Source: Jeongeupia chitinilytica
GTDB taxonomy: Bacteria; Pseudomonadota; Gammaproteobacteria; Burkholderiales; Chitinibacteraceae
NCBI RefSeq assembly: GCF_014652315.1
Contig: NZ_BMYO01000008.1
Span: 186,001 to 250,000 of the forward strand
Direction of reading: 5' to 3'
Length of the DNA: 64,000 nt
The translations under genes were made by a program, and so were the position numbers. The notes beneath the pieces are model-generated. The model was not told where the DNA came from. It was given only the letters and a program-made list of their open reading frames with translations, and searched no databases. Shown here in pieces: positions 32,275 through 40,743 of the stretch. The first letter of the stretch is position 1. Every line of letters starts with the position of its first letter.

Positions 32275-35127
32275 TCAGAAGCCGCGCAGGTCGTCGACCG
32301 GCATGGTCAGCACGTCGTTGCCGGTCACCAGTTTCAGTGTCTGGCCGATGACCTCGATGTTGTTGTCGAAGCTGCCGTGGGATGCGGAGATCGTCGTGTC
32401 CGGGCCGGACCTGACCCGGGCGTCCCGCCAGACGTGCAGCCGCCCGGCGCCGCCTGCGTCGGCCCACGCGCGGCACCAGTCGTTGACGGTGTCGAAGGTC
32501 GTCGACGCGCCGTCCCAGTCCCGCGCATCGGGGGTGGTGAACACCTTTTCCAGCCCGAGGAGGGGCGTGCGCCTGTCCGTTTCGAGCGCGTTGCTGACCA
32601 GATAAAGCAGCGACTTGCGGTAGATTTCCGCGACGGTGTCGTTACGCTCGTTGTCGTCGCTGAGCACGTGCAGATGCAGGCGTTTCATCAGGGCCTGATG
32701 CGGTGTGTAGTGCGTGTTGGCGAACGCCACCGTGCAGGCCGGCGCATACAGGTGGACCGAGGCCAGACGCTCGCCGAGGTCGAGCTGGGCGAAGCGGTCG
32801 AGCAGCTGGCCGAGCAGGATAGCGCCGGCCGAGTGGCCGATCAGGTGGATTTCCAGCTTGTCGCCCCAGAGGTTCGCCAGTGCCTGCAGCGCCAGTGCGA
32901 GCAGGTCGCCACCGCGTCCGCGTTCGGTCGCGAACCCGGCGTTTTCCTTCATTTCGCTCCAGATCGGCCGGGCGAGCGGGCGGCCGATGACGGTTTCGAC
33001 CAGCGCATCTTGCTGGTCGGCGAAAAAGTCCGTGATGCCGCGATCAGCGCCGAACAGGCCCGAGCGCAGCTGGTCGATATGGTCGCCGATGATCTGGCCG
33101 ACCGATTCGAGCAGGCCGGTTTTCCAGACCAGGAACAGCGGGTAGCAGCCGTTGCCGGTGAAGTAGGGCCCCATCACGCGGGCGCGCTTGAGCGCTGCAT
33201 CCTTGCTGTTGAGGCCGCCGTGGGCGTAGATGACCAGCCGCTTGACGTCGCCCGGCTGGGTGCGGAACCACAGGTCGGGCAGCGTGCAGGCCTGTGCGCG
33301 CAGCGATCGCTGGAGTTCGTCTTCGGCGATGAAGCTGTCGATGCGCCCGTCGTTGCCGCTGATGATGCTGTGCCTTGTCGTCGTTTCGTCATCCCAGCTC
33401 GAAGCCGCGACGCCGCTGGGCGCATTGCGGTGCGAACGCGGCACGCGCTGGCCGGACAGGTTGCCGGGCACGCCGAGTGCCGCGACCCAGGCGTCCATCG
33501 CATTGGCGAGCCAGTCGGCGTAGCCGAGCACGGCAAAGCCGCCGGCGCCCCATGCCTCGCCCCACGAGTTCTGCACGACGAAGCCGGTCCGGTTGAAGCC
33601 GACCAGCGCGAAGGCATGCCCGCCCGACAGCGAAGGCCGGTCGTCGAACGCGATCAGCGGCAGGTCCGCGTGCGATTTCGGTGCCCTGGTCCGCGCGACG
33701 CCGGCCCAGCCGGGATGCGTGTACGCCGAGACATAGATCGCGCCGACCTCGGCGATGGCCGCCTGCAGGTCGACCAGCGCCTTGGGGTCGATCCGGTAAT
33801 AGACGCCGAGCGTGGTTTCCAGCGCTGCGTCGATCCAGCCCGGATTCGGCGTCGTGTCCTCGCCGGGGTGATAGGGCCAGTCGTGCGCCGGACAGACGCC
33901 GTGGCGGTGCCAGCCTTTCAGCGCACCGCGGCAGCTCGATCCTTCGTAATCCTCGCCGTCGTATTCGTCGTAGCGGCGGGCGAACGCATACAGCATGCGC
34001 GGGCTGACCGATTCGGTCGCCTTGCCGCCGTTGGCGCGCCAGCGCAGGTAGTTGATCACGCAGGCGAGGCCGAAGCCGGTGCAGGCGCCTTCGGTGCCCT
34101 GGTTCAGCACCAGCCCGGCCCTGGTGTAGGCCGGCAGCAGTTGTGCAACGTCGGCATCGGTCGGATGTTGCGGCGGCAACGACTGCACGCGCGGCATGAA
34201 CAGCCGGTCGCGCAGGTCGACGCCGTCGCGGACGACGGTCAGCGTCTCGGGCACGGTGAAGCCCTTGGCCTTGCCGCTTGCGCGGGCCGCTTGCACCGGG
34301 CCGAGCACCGCCAGCCCGCGGCGGTAGGCGTCGGTGAAGCGGTCGAGCCCGTGACTGCCGCCGTTGACGAGCTTGCGCGCCTTTTTCAGGTCGTCGCTGT
34401 CGAGCGCCGCCCGGATCGGGTCCCGTTTGGCGACGAGAAAGGCGGCAAGCAGACAGGCGGCGACCTCCGGGGCGTTGGCCAGTTCGGACCGGCCGACGAG
34501 ATCGATGTCGAGCCTGGTCCCCAGCCTTGTGTAGTTGTCCCGGCCGGTCAGCTGCACGTAGCCGCGACCCTTGAAGCGCGCGCCGTCGCCGGGCTCGGTG
34601 TTGCCGAGGGTGTGGCCGATGTCGGTACCGGGGTCGTAGGCGCTGAACGGCGGCTTGCCGGGGGCGGTGTTGAATTTCGACACGCCTTCGCTGATCGGCA
34701 CGAAACCCTCGGTTTCGGCGCGGATCGTCGCCAGTGCCATGCAGATCAGATCACGCTCGATCAGGCCCGCGGCGCGCAGCGCGGCCATCACGTACGGCAG
34801 GTTGCGCTCGATGTTCGACGCCTTGGTCGCCGGGAACATCTTCTGCACCGACGCGACGTTGACCTGGACCTGGGCCGGATCGCTCTGCAGCAGCCCGAAC
34901 TCGCCGAGCACGCGCGGGCCGGCGATGCCGTCGGCGACGAAGCCGGCGCTGCCCTGCCATTGCTGCAGCGCCGCCTCGGTGTCGGCGTCGAATCCGTCAC
35001 CACCGTCGTTCAGGCCGGGAAAGGGCGCGGCGTTGATGCCGGCCTGTTCGAGTGCGGTCCGCAGCGCCTGTTTCAGCGCGGCGACGTCGGCGCCCTGGTG
35101 GCCGCGAATCAGGAGTGGACTGGCCAT
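32275..35127 (-). CDS. Multidomain lytic protein: peptidoglycan-binding, GH19-like, papain-like and lipase-like domains
   Basis: 950 residues, start supported by GAGGAAAG. Four modules can be read. (1) About 1-80, PG_binding_1-like (GADVAALKQAL, FDADTEAALQQWQ, VADGIAGPRVLGEF). (2) About 90-275, GH19 chitinase/lysozyme-like: ATIRAETEGFVPI, FKGRGYVQLTGRDNYTRLG, ANAPEVAACLLAAFL. (3) About 325-555, C1-papain fold: QGTEGACTGFG with Cys349, GGHAFALVGF with His504, VQNSWGEAWG with Asn520. (4) About 610-860, alpha/beta hydrolase: LVIYAHGGLN and LIGHSAGAILLG with Ser766. No signal peptide or transmembrane segment is seen, so export would need a dedicated secretion system, phage-like lysis or processing. 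The combination attacks glycan, protein and lipid, and suggests a toxin or lysis effector; this is inference. No secretion genes are in the window. Confidence 0.8.
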   Translation of the reverse strand: MASPLLIRGHQGADVAALKQALRTALEQAGINAAPFPGLNDGGDGFDADTEAALQQWQGSAGFVADGIAGPRVLGEFGLLQSDPAQVQVNVASVQKMFPATKASNIERNLPYVMAALRAAGLIERDLICMALATIRAETEGFVPISEGVSKFNTAPGKPPFSAYDPGTDIGHTLGNTEPGDGARFKGRGYVQLTGRDNYTRLGTRLDIDLVGRSELANAPEVAACLLAAFLVAKRDPIRAALDSDDLKKARKLVNGGSHGLDRFTDAYRRGLAVLGPVQAARASGKAKGFTVPETLTVVRDGVDLRDRLFMPRVQSLPPQHPTDADVAQLLPAYTRAGLVLNQGTEGACTGFGLACVINYLRWRANGGKATESVSPRMLYAFARRYDEYDGEDYEGSSCRGALKGWHRHGVCPAHDWPYHPGEDTTPNPGWIDAALETTLGVYYRIDPKALVDLQAAIAEVGAIYVSAYTHPGWAGVARTRAPKSHADLPLIAFDDRPSLSGGHAFALVGFNRTGFVVQNSWGEAWGAGGFAVLGYADWLANAMDAWVAALGVPGNLSGQRVPRSHRNAPSGVAASSWDDETTTRHSIISGNDGRIDSFIAEDELQRSLRAQACTLPDLWFRTQPGDVKRLVIYAHGGLNSKDAALKRARVMGPYFTGNGCYPLFLVWKTGLLESVGQIIGDHIDQLRSGLFGADRGITDFFADQQDALVETVIGRPLARPIWSEMKENAGFATERGRGGDLLALALQALANLWGDKLEIHLIGHSAGAILLGQLLDRFAQLDLGERLASVHLYAPACTVAFANTHYTPHQALMKRLHLHVLSDDNERNDTVAEIYRKSLLYLVSNALETDRRTPLLGLEKVFTTPDARDWDGASTTFDTVNDWCRAWADAGGAGRLHVWRDARVRSGPDTTISASHGSFDNNIEVIGQTLKLVTGNDVLTMPVDDLRGF

Positions 35128-35541
35128 GATGCTTTCCTCGGCAAACGGGGATTCGGTTGAAGACGGGCGGGGTGTGCCACGCGCACCTTCGGGTGTGCGG
35201 TTGTCGACGCGGGTGGTGAATGCGGGGGCTTGGGGGGAGGGCGGACAGGGAGGGCGCGTGGCATGTGCCGGTCGCGTGCATCGGTCACGCTGCGGACGCA
35301 GTCGCGACGAAGGGCAACGGAGGAAGCTGGCCTGTTCATGATCCGCTCGGTGTCATCTGTCAAAACAGGTGAGCGGATCTGCCAAGTCGTTGAGGGTCGA
35401 CTGTCGGCGCGCATCCGGGCGGCCGCTGGCTATGTTGTGAACACTAGTTTCTTCGGCGGCTGCTTTGGACAAAACCGGACAGATGGGCGTGTCGATTGTG
35501 CCGCCGTGGGGCCGGACCGGATGCCGGGAGATGCCGGGCGA
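35128..35541. other. Non-coding gap upstream of the multidomain lytic gene
   Basis: About 410 bases with no convincing gene on either strand. It must hold the promoter of the 950-residue protein gene (minus strand). A short AT-richer patch with TGTTGTGAACACTAG is around 35432-35446. I see no clear -35/-10 pair, repeat or RNA motif. Confidence 0.5.
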
Positions 35542-35567
35542 CAAAAAGCCCCTGCGTTGCAGGGGCT
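35542..35567 (-). terminator. Intrinsic terminator of the sugar-acid operon
   Basis: Stem AGCCCCTGC / GCAGGGGCT with a 3-base loop; on the minus strand it is followed by TTTTT. It lies about 104 bases downstream of the KDG kinase stop and ends the six-gene operon. The interval 35568-35670 holds nothing else recognisable. Confidence 0.85.
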
Positions 35568-35670
35568 GTGTCATGGATGGTCCGGTGGCGCGATTGGCGA
35601 AGGGGGCGACTCAGGAACCCGTCGCCTGCAGGCAGACCGTGTGCGGTTCGCCGTCGGCCGTTGCCGCCGT

Positions 35671-36570
35671 TTACCGCGGCATCGCTCCGGTCGGCATGAT
35701 CGCGCCCGGGTACTGGATCACCAGCCCGGCCAGCCGGTGGCCGCTGCGGGTGGCATCGGCCGGGGTCGCGCCAAGGAGGCGAGCGGCAAGGTAAGCGGCG
35801 GCAAACGAGTCGCCGGCGGCGCAGGTATCGACGACGCGTTCCACCGGGCTGGCCGCCACCGCGACCTGCAGCCCGCCGCTGATGACGGTGGCCGGTGCCG
35901 CGCCGCGCTTGACGACGATCTCGGAACAGCCCAGCGCCTGAACACGGGCGATCAGCGCGTCGCCGTCGTCGCCGAAAACGCGGGTCTCGTCGTCCTCGGT
36001 GACCAGGGCGATGTCGGCGATCGCGTAGAGTTGCGCATAGGCGTCACGCGCGTCGGCCACCGGCCACAGTTGCGGCCGGTAGTTGTTGTCGAACCAGACC
36101 CGGCCGTCTTGCCGCCTGAACGCGGCCAGCGCCTCGATCAGCCGCTTGCGCTCCGGCGCCGGGAACAGCGCCAGCGTGATGCCGGACAGGTAGACCGCAT
36201 CCAGACCGTCGAACAGGGCTGCGAAATCGAGGCCGCCGGCAAACCAGTGGCGGGCCGCGCTGTCGCTGCGCCAGTAATGGAAGCGCCGCTCGCCGGCGTC
36301 GTCGGTTTCGACCAGATACAGGCCGGGCAGGCGGCCGGACAGGCGGGCGATCCGCTCCGTCGCGATGCCTTCGGCCTGCCAGTCGGCGAGCAGCCCGTCG
36401 GACAGGCTGTCGTCGCCGAGCGCGCTCAGGTAATGCACCGGGTGGGCCGCGCCGAGCTGGCGTGCCAGATAGACGGCGGTGTTGAGCGTATCGCCACCCC
36501 AGCGGCGTTCGAGTGGCGTGCCGGCCAGCTCGATCATCGCTTCGCCGATCAGACCGATCCGCATGGTCAT
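35671..36570 (-). CDS. kdgK: PfkB-family sugar kinase, probable 2-keto-3-deoxygluconate kinase
   Basis: 299 residues. PfkB (ribokinase) fold: N-terminal MRIGLIGEAMIEL and RWGGDTLNTAVYLARQLG, then WFDNNYRPQLW, the KDG-kinase-like substrate strand, and the C-terminal catalytic/anion-hole block VDTCAAGDSFAAAYLAARL with the catalytic Asp. Predicted reaction: KDG + ATP to KDPG, entering the Entner-Doudoroff route. Last gene of the operon; its ATG overlaps the ridA stop by ATGA. KDG specificity follows from motif style and context, not proof. Confidence 0.78.
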   Translation of the reverse strand: MTMRIGLIGEAMIELAGTPLERRWGGDTLNTAVYLARQLGAAHPVHYLSALGDDSLSDGLLADWQAEGIATERIARLSGRLPGLYLVETDDAGERRFHYWRSDSAARHWFAGGLDFAALFDGLDAVYLSGITLALFPAPERKRLIEALAAFRRQDGRVWFDNNYRPQLWPVADARDAYAQLYAIADIALVTEDDETRVFGDDGDALIARVQALGCSEIVVKRGAAPATVISGGLQVAVAASPVERVVDTCAAGDSFAAAYLAARLLGATPADATRSGHRLAGLVIQYPGAIMPTGAMPR

Positions 36571-36959
36571 GCCGGCTTCTTGTAGGCGACGCAGTCGACC
36601 TCGACCTTGCAGTCGACGACCATGCTCGACACCACGCAGGCGCGCGCCGGCGGGTTGGCGCCGAAGTACTCCATGAACACGCGGTTGAACGACATGAAGT
36701 CGCGCGGATCGTCGAGCCAGACGCCGCAGCGGACGACGTGCTCGGGGCCGTAGCCGGCTTCCGCGAGGATGGCGAGCACGTTCTGGATCGCCTGGTGCGA
36801 CTGGGCGACGATGCCGCCGTCGATGATCTCGCCGTTCACCATCGGCACCTGGCCCGATACGAACAGCCAGCCGTCGGCGCCGGCCGCGCGTGCGAACGGC
36901 AGATGCTGGCCGCCGGTACCCTTGCCGCCTTCGACGCCGATGCGGGTGATGTCAGACAT
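36567..36959 (-). CDS. ridA: RidA-family enamine/imine deaminase
   Basis: 130 residues from the ATG at 36959. RidA/YjgF motifs: GQHLPFARAAGADGWLFVSGQVP, IVAQSHQAIQNVLAILAEAG, and the active-site segment NPPARACVVSSMVVDCKVEVDCVA whose Arg is the RidA substrate-binding Arg. RidA hydrolyses reactive enamine/imine intermediates released by PLP dehydratases. That fits its place in an operon with a DSD-type dehydratase. It overlaps the deacylase gene by 8 bases and kdgK by 4. Confidence 0.85.
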   Translation of the reverse strand: MSDITRIGVEGGKGTGGQHLPFARAAGADGWLFVSGQVPMVNGEIIDGGIVAQSHQAIQNVLAILAEAGYGPEHVVRCGVWLDDPRDFMSFNRVFMEYFGANPPARACVVSSMVVDCKVEVDCVAYKKPA

Positions 36960-38430
36960 GATGGTTCTCCTGTTGGGATGGGAAAGTCGTGCGCACGTCG
37001 GCCTGACGCGGCAGGAATCGGCCGGCGCGGACGCCGGTCGGGGATTTGTCGCGGTAGGACAGCACGCCGTTGACCCAGACGCCGTGAATGCCGTCGGCAG
37101 CCTGCTGCGGTGCGCTGAAGCTGGCAACGTCGCGGATGCGGGCCGGATCGAACAGGACGAGGTCGGCGCAGGCGCCCGGCCGGATGCGGCCGCGGTCGGT
37201 CAGGCCGAAGCGGTCGGCCGACAGGCCGGTCATCTTGCGCACCGCTTCGGCGAGCGGGAACAGCCCGACATCGCGGCTGTAGTGGCCGAGCACGCGCGGA
37301 AAGGCACCCCACAGCCGCGGATGCGGCAGCGGATCGTTCGGCAGCCCGTCCGAGCCGACCATGGTCAGCGGGTTCGAGAGGATGTGCCGGACGTCGGATT
37401 CCTGCATGCCGTGGTAGACGGCACCGGCCGGTTGCAGCCGGCGTGCGGCCTCAATCAGCGAAACGCCCCAGCCGGCCGCGATGTCGGCAAGCTTGCGGCC
37501 GGCCTCTTCGGGATGCGGCGTGCTCCAGGTGATCAGGATGTCGAATTCGTCGGTGACCTGCTTGAGGTCGAGCGTCGACGAGCTGGCCGAGTAGGGATAG
37601 CAGTCGCAGCCGACCGGATGGCCGTGCGCCGCGGCGGCCAGGTGGTCGATGACTTCCGGCCCGCGGCCCCAGTTGCCGGCGCCGGCGCACTTGAGGTGCG
37701 AGACGACCACCGGCGAGCGCGCATGGCGGCCGATCTCGAACGCCTCGTCGAGCGCACCGATGATGCCGTCGAATTCGGTGCGCAGATGCGTCGTGTAGAC
37801 GCCGCCATGGACGTCGAGCACTTCGGCCAGCGCCTTGACCTCGGACGTCGAGCTCGAAAACGCCGACGCGTAGGCCAGCCCGGTCGACAGACCGAGCGCA
37901 CCGTTGGCGAGCGCGTCGTCGAGTTCGGCCCGCATCGCTGCGATCTCGGGCTCGCTTGCCTCGCGGTCGAGGCGGTCCATGTGGTTCTGCCGCAGCGCGG
38001 TGTGGCCGACCAGCGCGGCCACGTTGACCGCCGGCCGGGCGGCGTCGACCGCGTCGCGGTAGTCGCTGAAACGCGGGTAGACGAAGTGTTCGGCGTCGCC
38101 CAGCAGATTCATCGGATCGGGCGGGTCACCCCTGAGCCGTACCGGACTGGCACTGATGCCGCAGTTGCCGACGACGACCGTCGTCACGCCCTGCGACAGC
38201 TTGGGCAGCATCGCCGGCTCGCAGATCACATTGGTGTCGTCGTGGGTGTGGACGTCGATGAAGCCGGGCGCCAGTGCGAGTCCGGTGGCGTCGACGACGT
38301 CGTGCGCGTCGCCATCGTCGAGGCCGACGCCGATCGCGGCGATGCGGCCGTTGGCCACCGCGACGCTGCCGTGGCATTCGCCGCCGTCGCCGTCGAGGAT
38401 GCGTGCGTTGCGGATGATCAGGTCGTACAT
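36952..38430 (-). CDS. N-acyl-D-amino-acid deacylase (amidohydrolase), probable N-acetyl-D-glucosaminate deacetylase
   Basis: 492 residues, normal for D-aminoacylases. Metal-dependent TIM barrel: GFIDVHTHDDTN (HxH), VVVGNCGIS (the Cys ligand that distinguishes D-aminoacylases), HLRTEFDGI, VSHLKCAG and GSDGLPND (catalytic Asp), followed by the C-terminal cap RPGACADLVLFDPARI. The family removes N-acyl groups from D-amino acids. Given the PLP dehydratase, RidA and KDG kinase alongside, the most coherent substrate is N-acetyl-D-glucosaminate (D-configured at C2), releasing acetate and D-glucosaminate. Ordinary N-acyl-D-amino acids remain an alternative. Confidence 0.85.
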   Translation of the reverse strand: MYDLIIRNARILDGDGGECHGSVAVANGRIAAIGVGLDDGDAHDVVDATGLALAPGFIDVHTHDDTNVICEPAMLPKLSQGVTTVVVGNCGISASPVRLRGDPPDPMNLLGDAEHFVYPRFSDYRDAVDAARPAVNVAALVGHTALRQNHMDRLDREASEPEIAAMRAELDDALANGALGLSTGLAYASAFSSSTSEVKALAEVLDVHGGVYTTHLRTEFDGIIGALDEAFEIGRHARSPVVVSHLKCAGAGNWGRGPEVIDHLAAAAHGHPVGCDCYPYSASSSTLDLKQVTDEFDILITWSTPHPEEAGRKLADIAAGWGVSLIEAARRLQPAGAVYHGMQESDVRHILSNPLTMVGSDGLPNDPLPHPRLWGAFPRVLGHYSRDVGLFPLAEAVRKMTGLSADRFGLTDRGRIRPGACADLVLFDPARIRDVASFSAPQQAADGIHGVWVNGVLSYRDKSPTGVRAGRFLPRQADVRTTFPSQQENHHV

Positions 38431-38438
38431 GGGTTCTC

Positions 38439-39311
38439 CTAGTCGCCGAGCGGCAGGCGCCGGTCGCCACCGCCGCGATAGTCGTCGAGCACGAGCTTGA
38501 GCCGGCGCAGCATTTCCTTGCTGTGTGCCTTGTGCATCAGCGCGAGTTCGGTCGCGAGCACGTCGATGACCAGCATCATTCCGTAGCGCGATGCCGACGG
38601 TTTGTAGATGAAGTCGGTCTCGTCGACGTGGAAGGGCAGCAGCACGTCGGCGCGTTCGCCCAGCGGCGAGTCCGGCGCGGTGATGGCCACCACTTTTGCA
38701 CCGTACTGGCGCGCGATGTCGGCAACCTCGAGCAGCTCGGGCGTAACGCCAGACACCGACAGCAGCAGCAGCACGTCGCGCTCCGACAGCGTCGTCGCGA
38801 GCATGCGCAGCAGCACCGGGTCGTGGTAGGCGGACACCGGATAGCCGAGCCGCGCCAGCCGGAACTGCAGCTCGTCGCCGAGCATCGTCGACGCGCCGCC
38901 GAAGCCGGCGACACAGGTCATGCGTGCCTTGTCGACCAGCGCCGCCGCAGCGCGGAACTGCGCTTCGGAAAAGTGCGCCAGGCTCTGGTGCAGTGCGGCC
39001 TCGATGTCGGCACAGATCCGGTTGTAGAACACGTTGTCTTCGCCGCCGCCCTGGTCGGCCAGAAAGCGCGCACCGATCGCGCCGGCCTGTGCCAGCCTCA
39101 GCTTCAGGTCGCGCACGTCGTCGCAGCCGGCAACCTTGGCGAAGCGCGAGATCGTCGCGATGCTGACGCCGGCGCGCTCGGCCAGCTCGTTGATGCTCGC
39201 GCTGGCGGCAAAGGCCAGGTCGGCGAGGACCGCATCGGCCACCTTCTGCTCGGTGCCCGAGAGCTGGTCGTAACGGCTGCGGATCTGGAAAACGATGTCG
39301 GATACGGTCAT
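38439..39311 (-). CDS. RpiR-family transcriptional regulator
   Basis: 290 residues. N-terminal helix-turn-helix of the RpiR type (about 1-80; SINELAERAGVSIATISRFAKVAGCDDVRDLKLRLAQ) and C-terminal SIS sugar-phosphate-binding domain (about 125-260; ARMTCVAGFGGASTMLGDELQFRL, VLLLLSVSGVTPELLEVADIARQYGAKVVAITA). It is embedded in the operon between the deacylase and the permease, 8 bases from the former. A likely ligand is a pathway intermediate such as KDPG; the candidate operator is the palindrome at 42069-42085. Confidence 0.88.
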   Translation of the reverse strand: MTVSDIVFQIRSRYDQLSGTEQKVADAVLADLAFAASASINELAERAGVSIATISRFAKVAGCDDVRDLKLRLAQAGAIGARFLADQGGGEDNVFYNRICADIEAALHQSLAHFSEAQFRAAAALVDKARMTCVAGFGGASTMLGDELQFRLARLGYPVSAYHDPVLLRMLATTLSERDVLLLLSVSGVTPELLEVADIARQYGAKVVAITAPDSPLGERADVLLPFHVDETDFIYKPSASRYGMMLVIDVLATELALMHKAHSKEMLRRLKLVLDDYRGGGDRRLPLGD

Positions 39312-39322
39312 TGATTGCGCTC

Positions 39323-40666
39323 TCAGATCACCAGTGACAGCGCCAGCACCAGCACGAGGGCGACGACCGACACCAGCGTTTCGAGCACCGTCCAGGTCTT
39401 GAAGGTCTGGGCGACGCTCATGTTGAAATATTCCTTGATCAGCCAGAAACCGCCGTCGTTGACGTGCGAGAGGATCAGCGAGCCGGCGCCGGTGGCCAGC
39501 ACCAGCAGCTCCGGATGCGGATAGCCCTGCGCCAGCGCGATCGGTGCGACGATGCCGGCAGCGGTGCTCATCGCCACGGTGGCCGAGCCGGTGGCAATGC
39601 GCATCAGCGCGGCCATGATCCAGCCCAGCAGCAGCGGCGAGATGTGCAGCACGTTCGACAGCGAGACGATTTCGTGCGCGACGCCCGAATCGACGAGGAT
39701 GCGGTTCAGGCCGCCGCCGGCGCCGACCAGCAGGGTGATCCCGGCCGTGGGCGCCAGGCAGTCCTGGGTGAACTTGAGAATGGTCTCGCGCTTGAAGCCG
39801 CGCGCCAAGCCCAGCGTGAAAAAACTCACCAGCGTGGCGATCAGCAGCGCGACGACCGAGTTGCCGATGAAGTGCAGCAGGTCGTTGGCGGCACTTCCCC
39901 TGGCGGCCAGCACGTCGGCCCAGCCGCCGATCAGCATCAGCAGCACCGGCAGCAGGATCGTGAACAGCGTGATGCCGAAGCCCGGCAGTACGCGCGATTC
40001 GTCCTGGTGGATGAACTGGTCTTCGAGCGGATTGTGCGCCGGCAGCTGCACGCGCGGGGCGATGAACCTGGCGAACAGCGGGCCGGCGACGATGGCCGTC
40101 GGGATGCCGACGATCAGCGCGTAGAAGATCGTCCGGCCGACATTGGCGTGATACTCGCCGACCGCGATCATCGCCGCCGGGTGCGGCGGTACCAGACCGT
40201 GCACCACCGACAGGCCGGCAACCATCGGCAGGCCGACCAGCAGCAGCGAGGTGCCGGTACGGCGGGCGACGTTGAAGGCGATCGGGACCAGCAGCACGAA
40301 ACCGACTTCGAAGAAGATCGGCAGGCCGACGAGGAAGGCGATGCAGACCATCGCCCAGTGCACGTTCTTTTCGCCGAAACGCGCGATCAGCGTCCGGGCG
40401 ATGCGTTCGGCGCCGCCCGATTCGGCCATCATCTTGCCGAGCATCGTGCCGAGCGCGACGATCAGCGCGATGTGGCCGAGCGTCTTGCCGACGCCGCCCT
40501 CGTACGAGGCGACGATGTTGCTGACCGGCATGCCGGCGACGAGGCCGAGGCCGAGCGAGATGATGGTGAGCGTGATGAAGGGGTTGAGCTTGTAGCGGGC
40601 GATCAGCAGGATCAGCGCGATGATCGCCACCAGCGCGTACAGCAGCAGGGGATTGCCTGGAAACAC
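39323..40666 (-). CDS. GntP-family gluconate-type proton symporter
   Basis: 447 residues from a GTG at 40666 that has AGGAG at 7 bases; an ATG 7 bases earlier is out of frame. About 12 membrane segments; typical GntP signatures are PFITLTIISLGLGLVAGMP, GKTLGHIALIVALGTMLGKMMAESGGAERIA, GLSVVHGLVPPHPAAMIA and ILSHVNDGGFWLIKEYF. The family imports sugar acids (gluconate, idonate, D-serine). In this operon it probably brings in N-acetyl-D-glucosaminate or D-glucosaminate. Confidence 0.92.
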   Translation of the reverse strand: MFPGNPLLLYALVAIIALILLIARYKLNPFITLTIISLGLGLVAGMPVSNIVASYEGGVGKTLGHIALIVALGTMLGKMMAESGGAERIARTLIARFGEKNVHWAMVCIAFLVGLPIFFEVGFVLLVPIAFNVARRTGTSLLLVGLPMVAGLSVVHGLVPPHPAAMIAVGEYHANVGRTIFYALIVGIPTAIVAGPLFARFIAPRVQLPAHNPLEDQFIHQDESRVLPGFGITLFTILLPVLLMLIGGWADVLAARGSAANDLLHFIGNSVVALLIATLVSFFTLGLARGFKRETILKFTQDCLAPTAGITLLVGAGGGLNRILVDSGVAHEIVSLSNVLHISPLLLGWIMAALMRIATGSATVAMSTAAGIVAPIALAQGYPHPELLVLATGAGSLILSHVNDGGFWLIKEYFNMSVAQTFKTWTVLETLVSVVALVLVLALSLVI

Positions 40667-40743
40667 GTCATGACTCCTGTCGGGAGCTGCGCCGTTTCTT
40701 TGAACGGCGTCAGCGGGGTGGCGGCGGTTGCCGCCCGGTGGGG

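Noticed and set aside
32230..35160. Plus-strand open frame (about 976 codons) opposite the multidomain lytic gene
   Set aside because: Low-complexity Arg/Val/Ala translation without motifs; the minus strand carries catalytic motifs for several known folds.
35353..35574. 73-codon minus-strand frame in the gap upstream of the lytic gene
   Set aside because: It begins inside the operon's terminator hairpin, has no ribosome site and no recognisable sequence.
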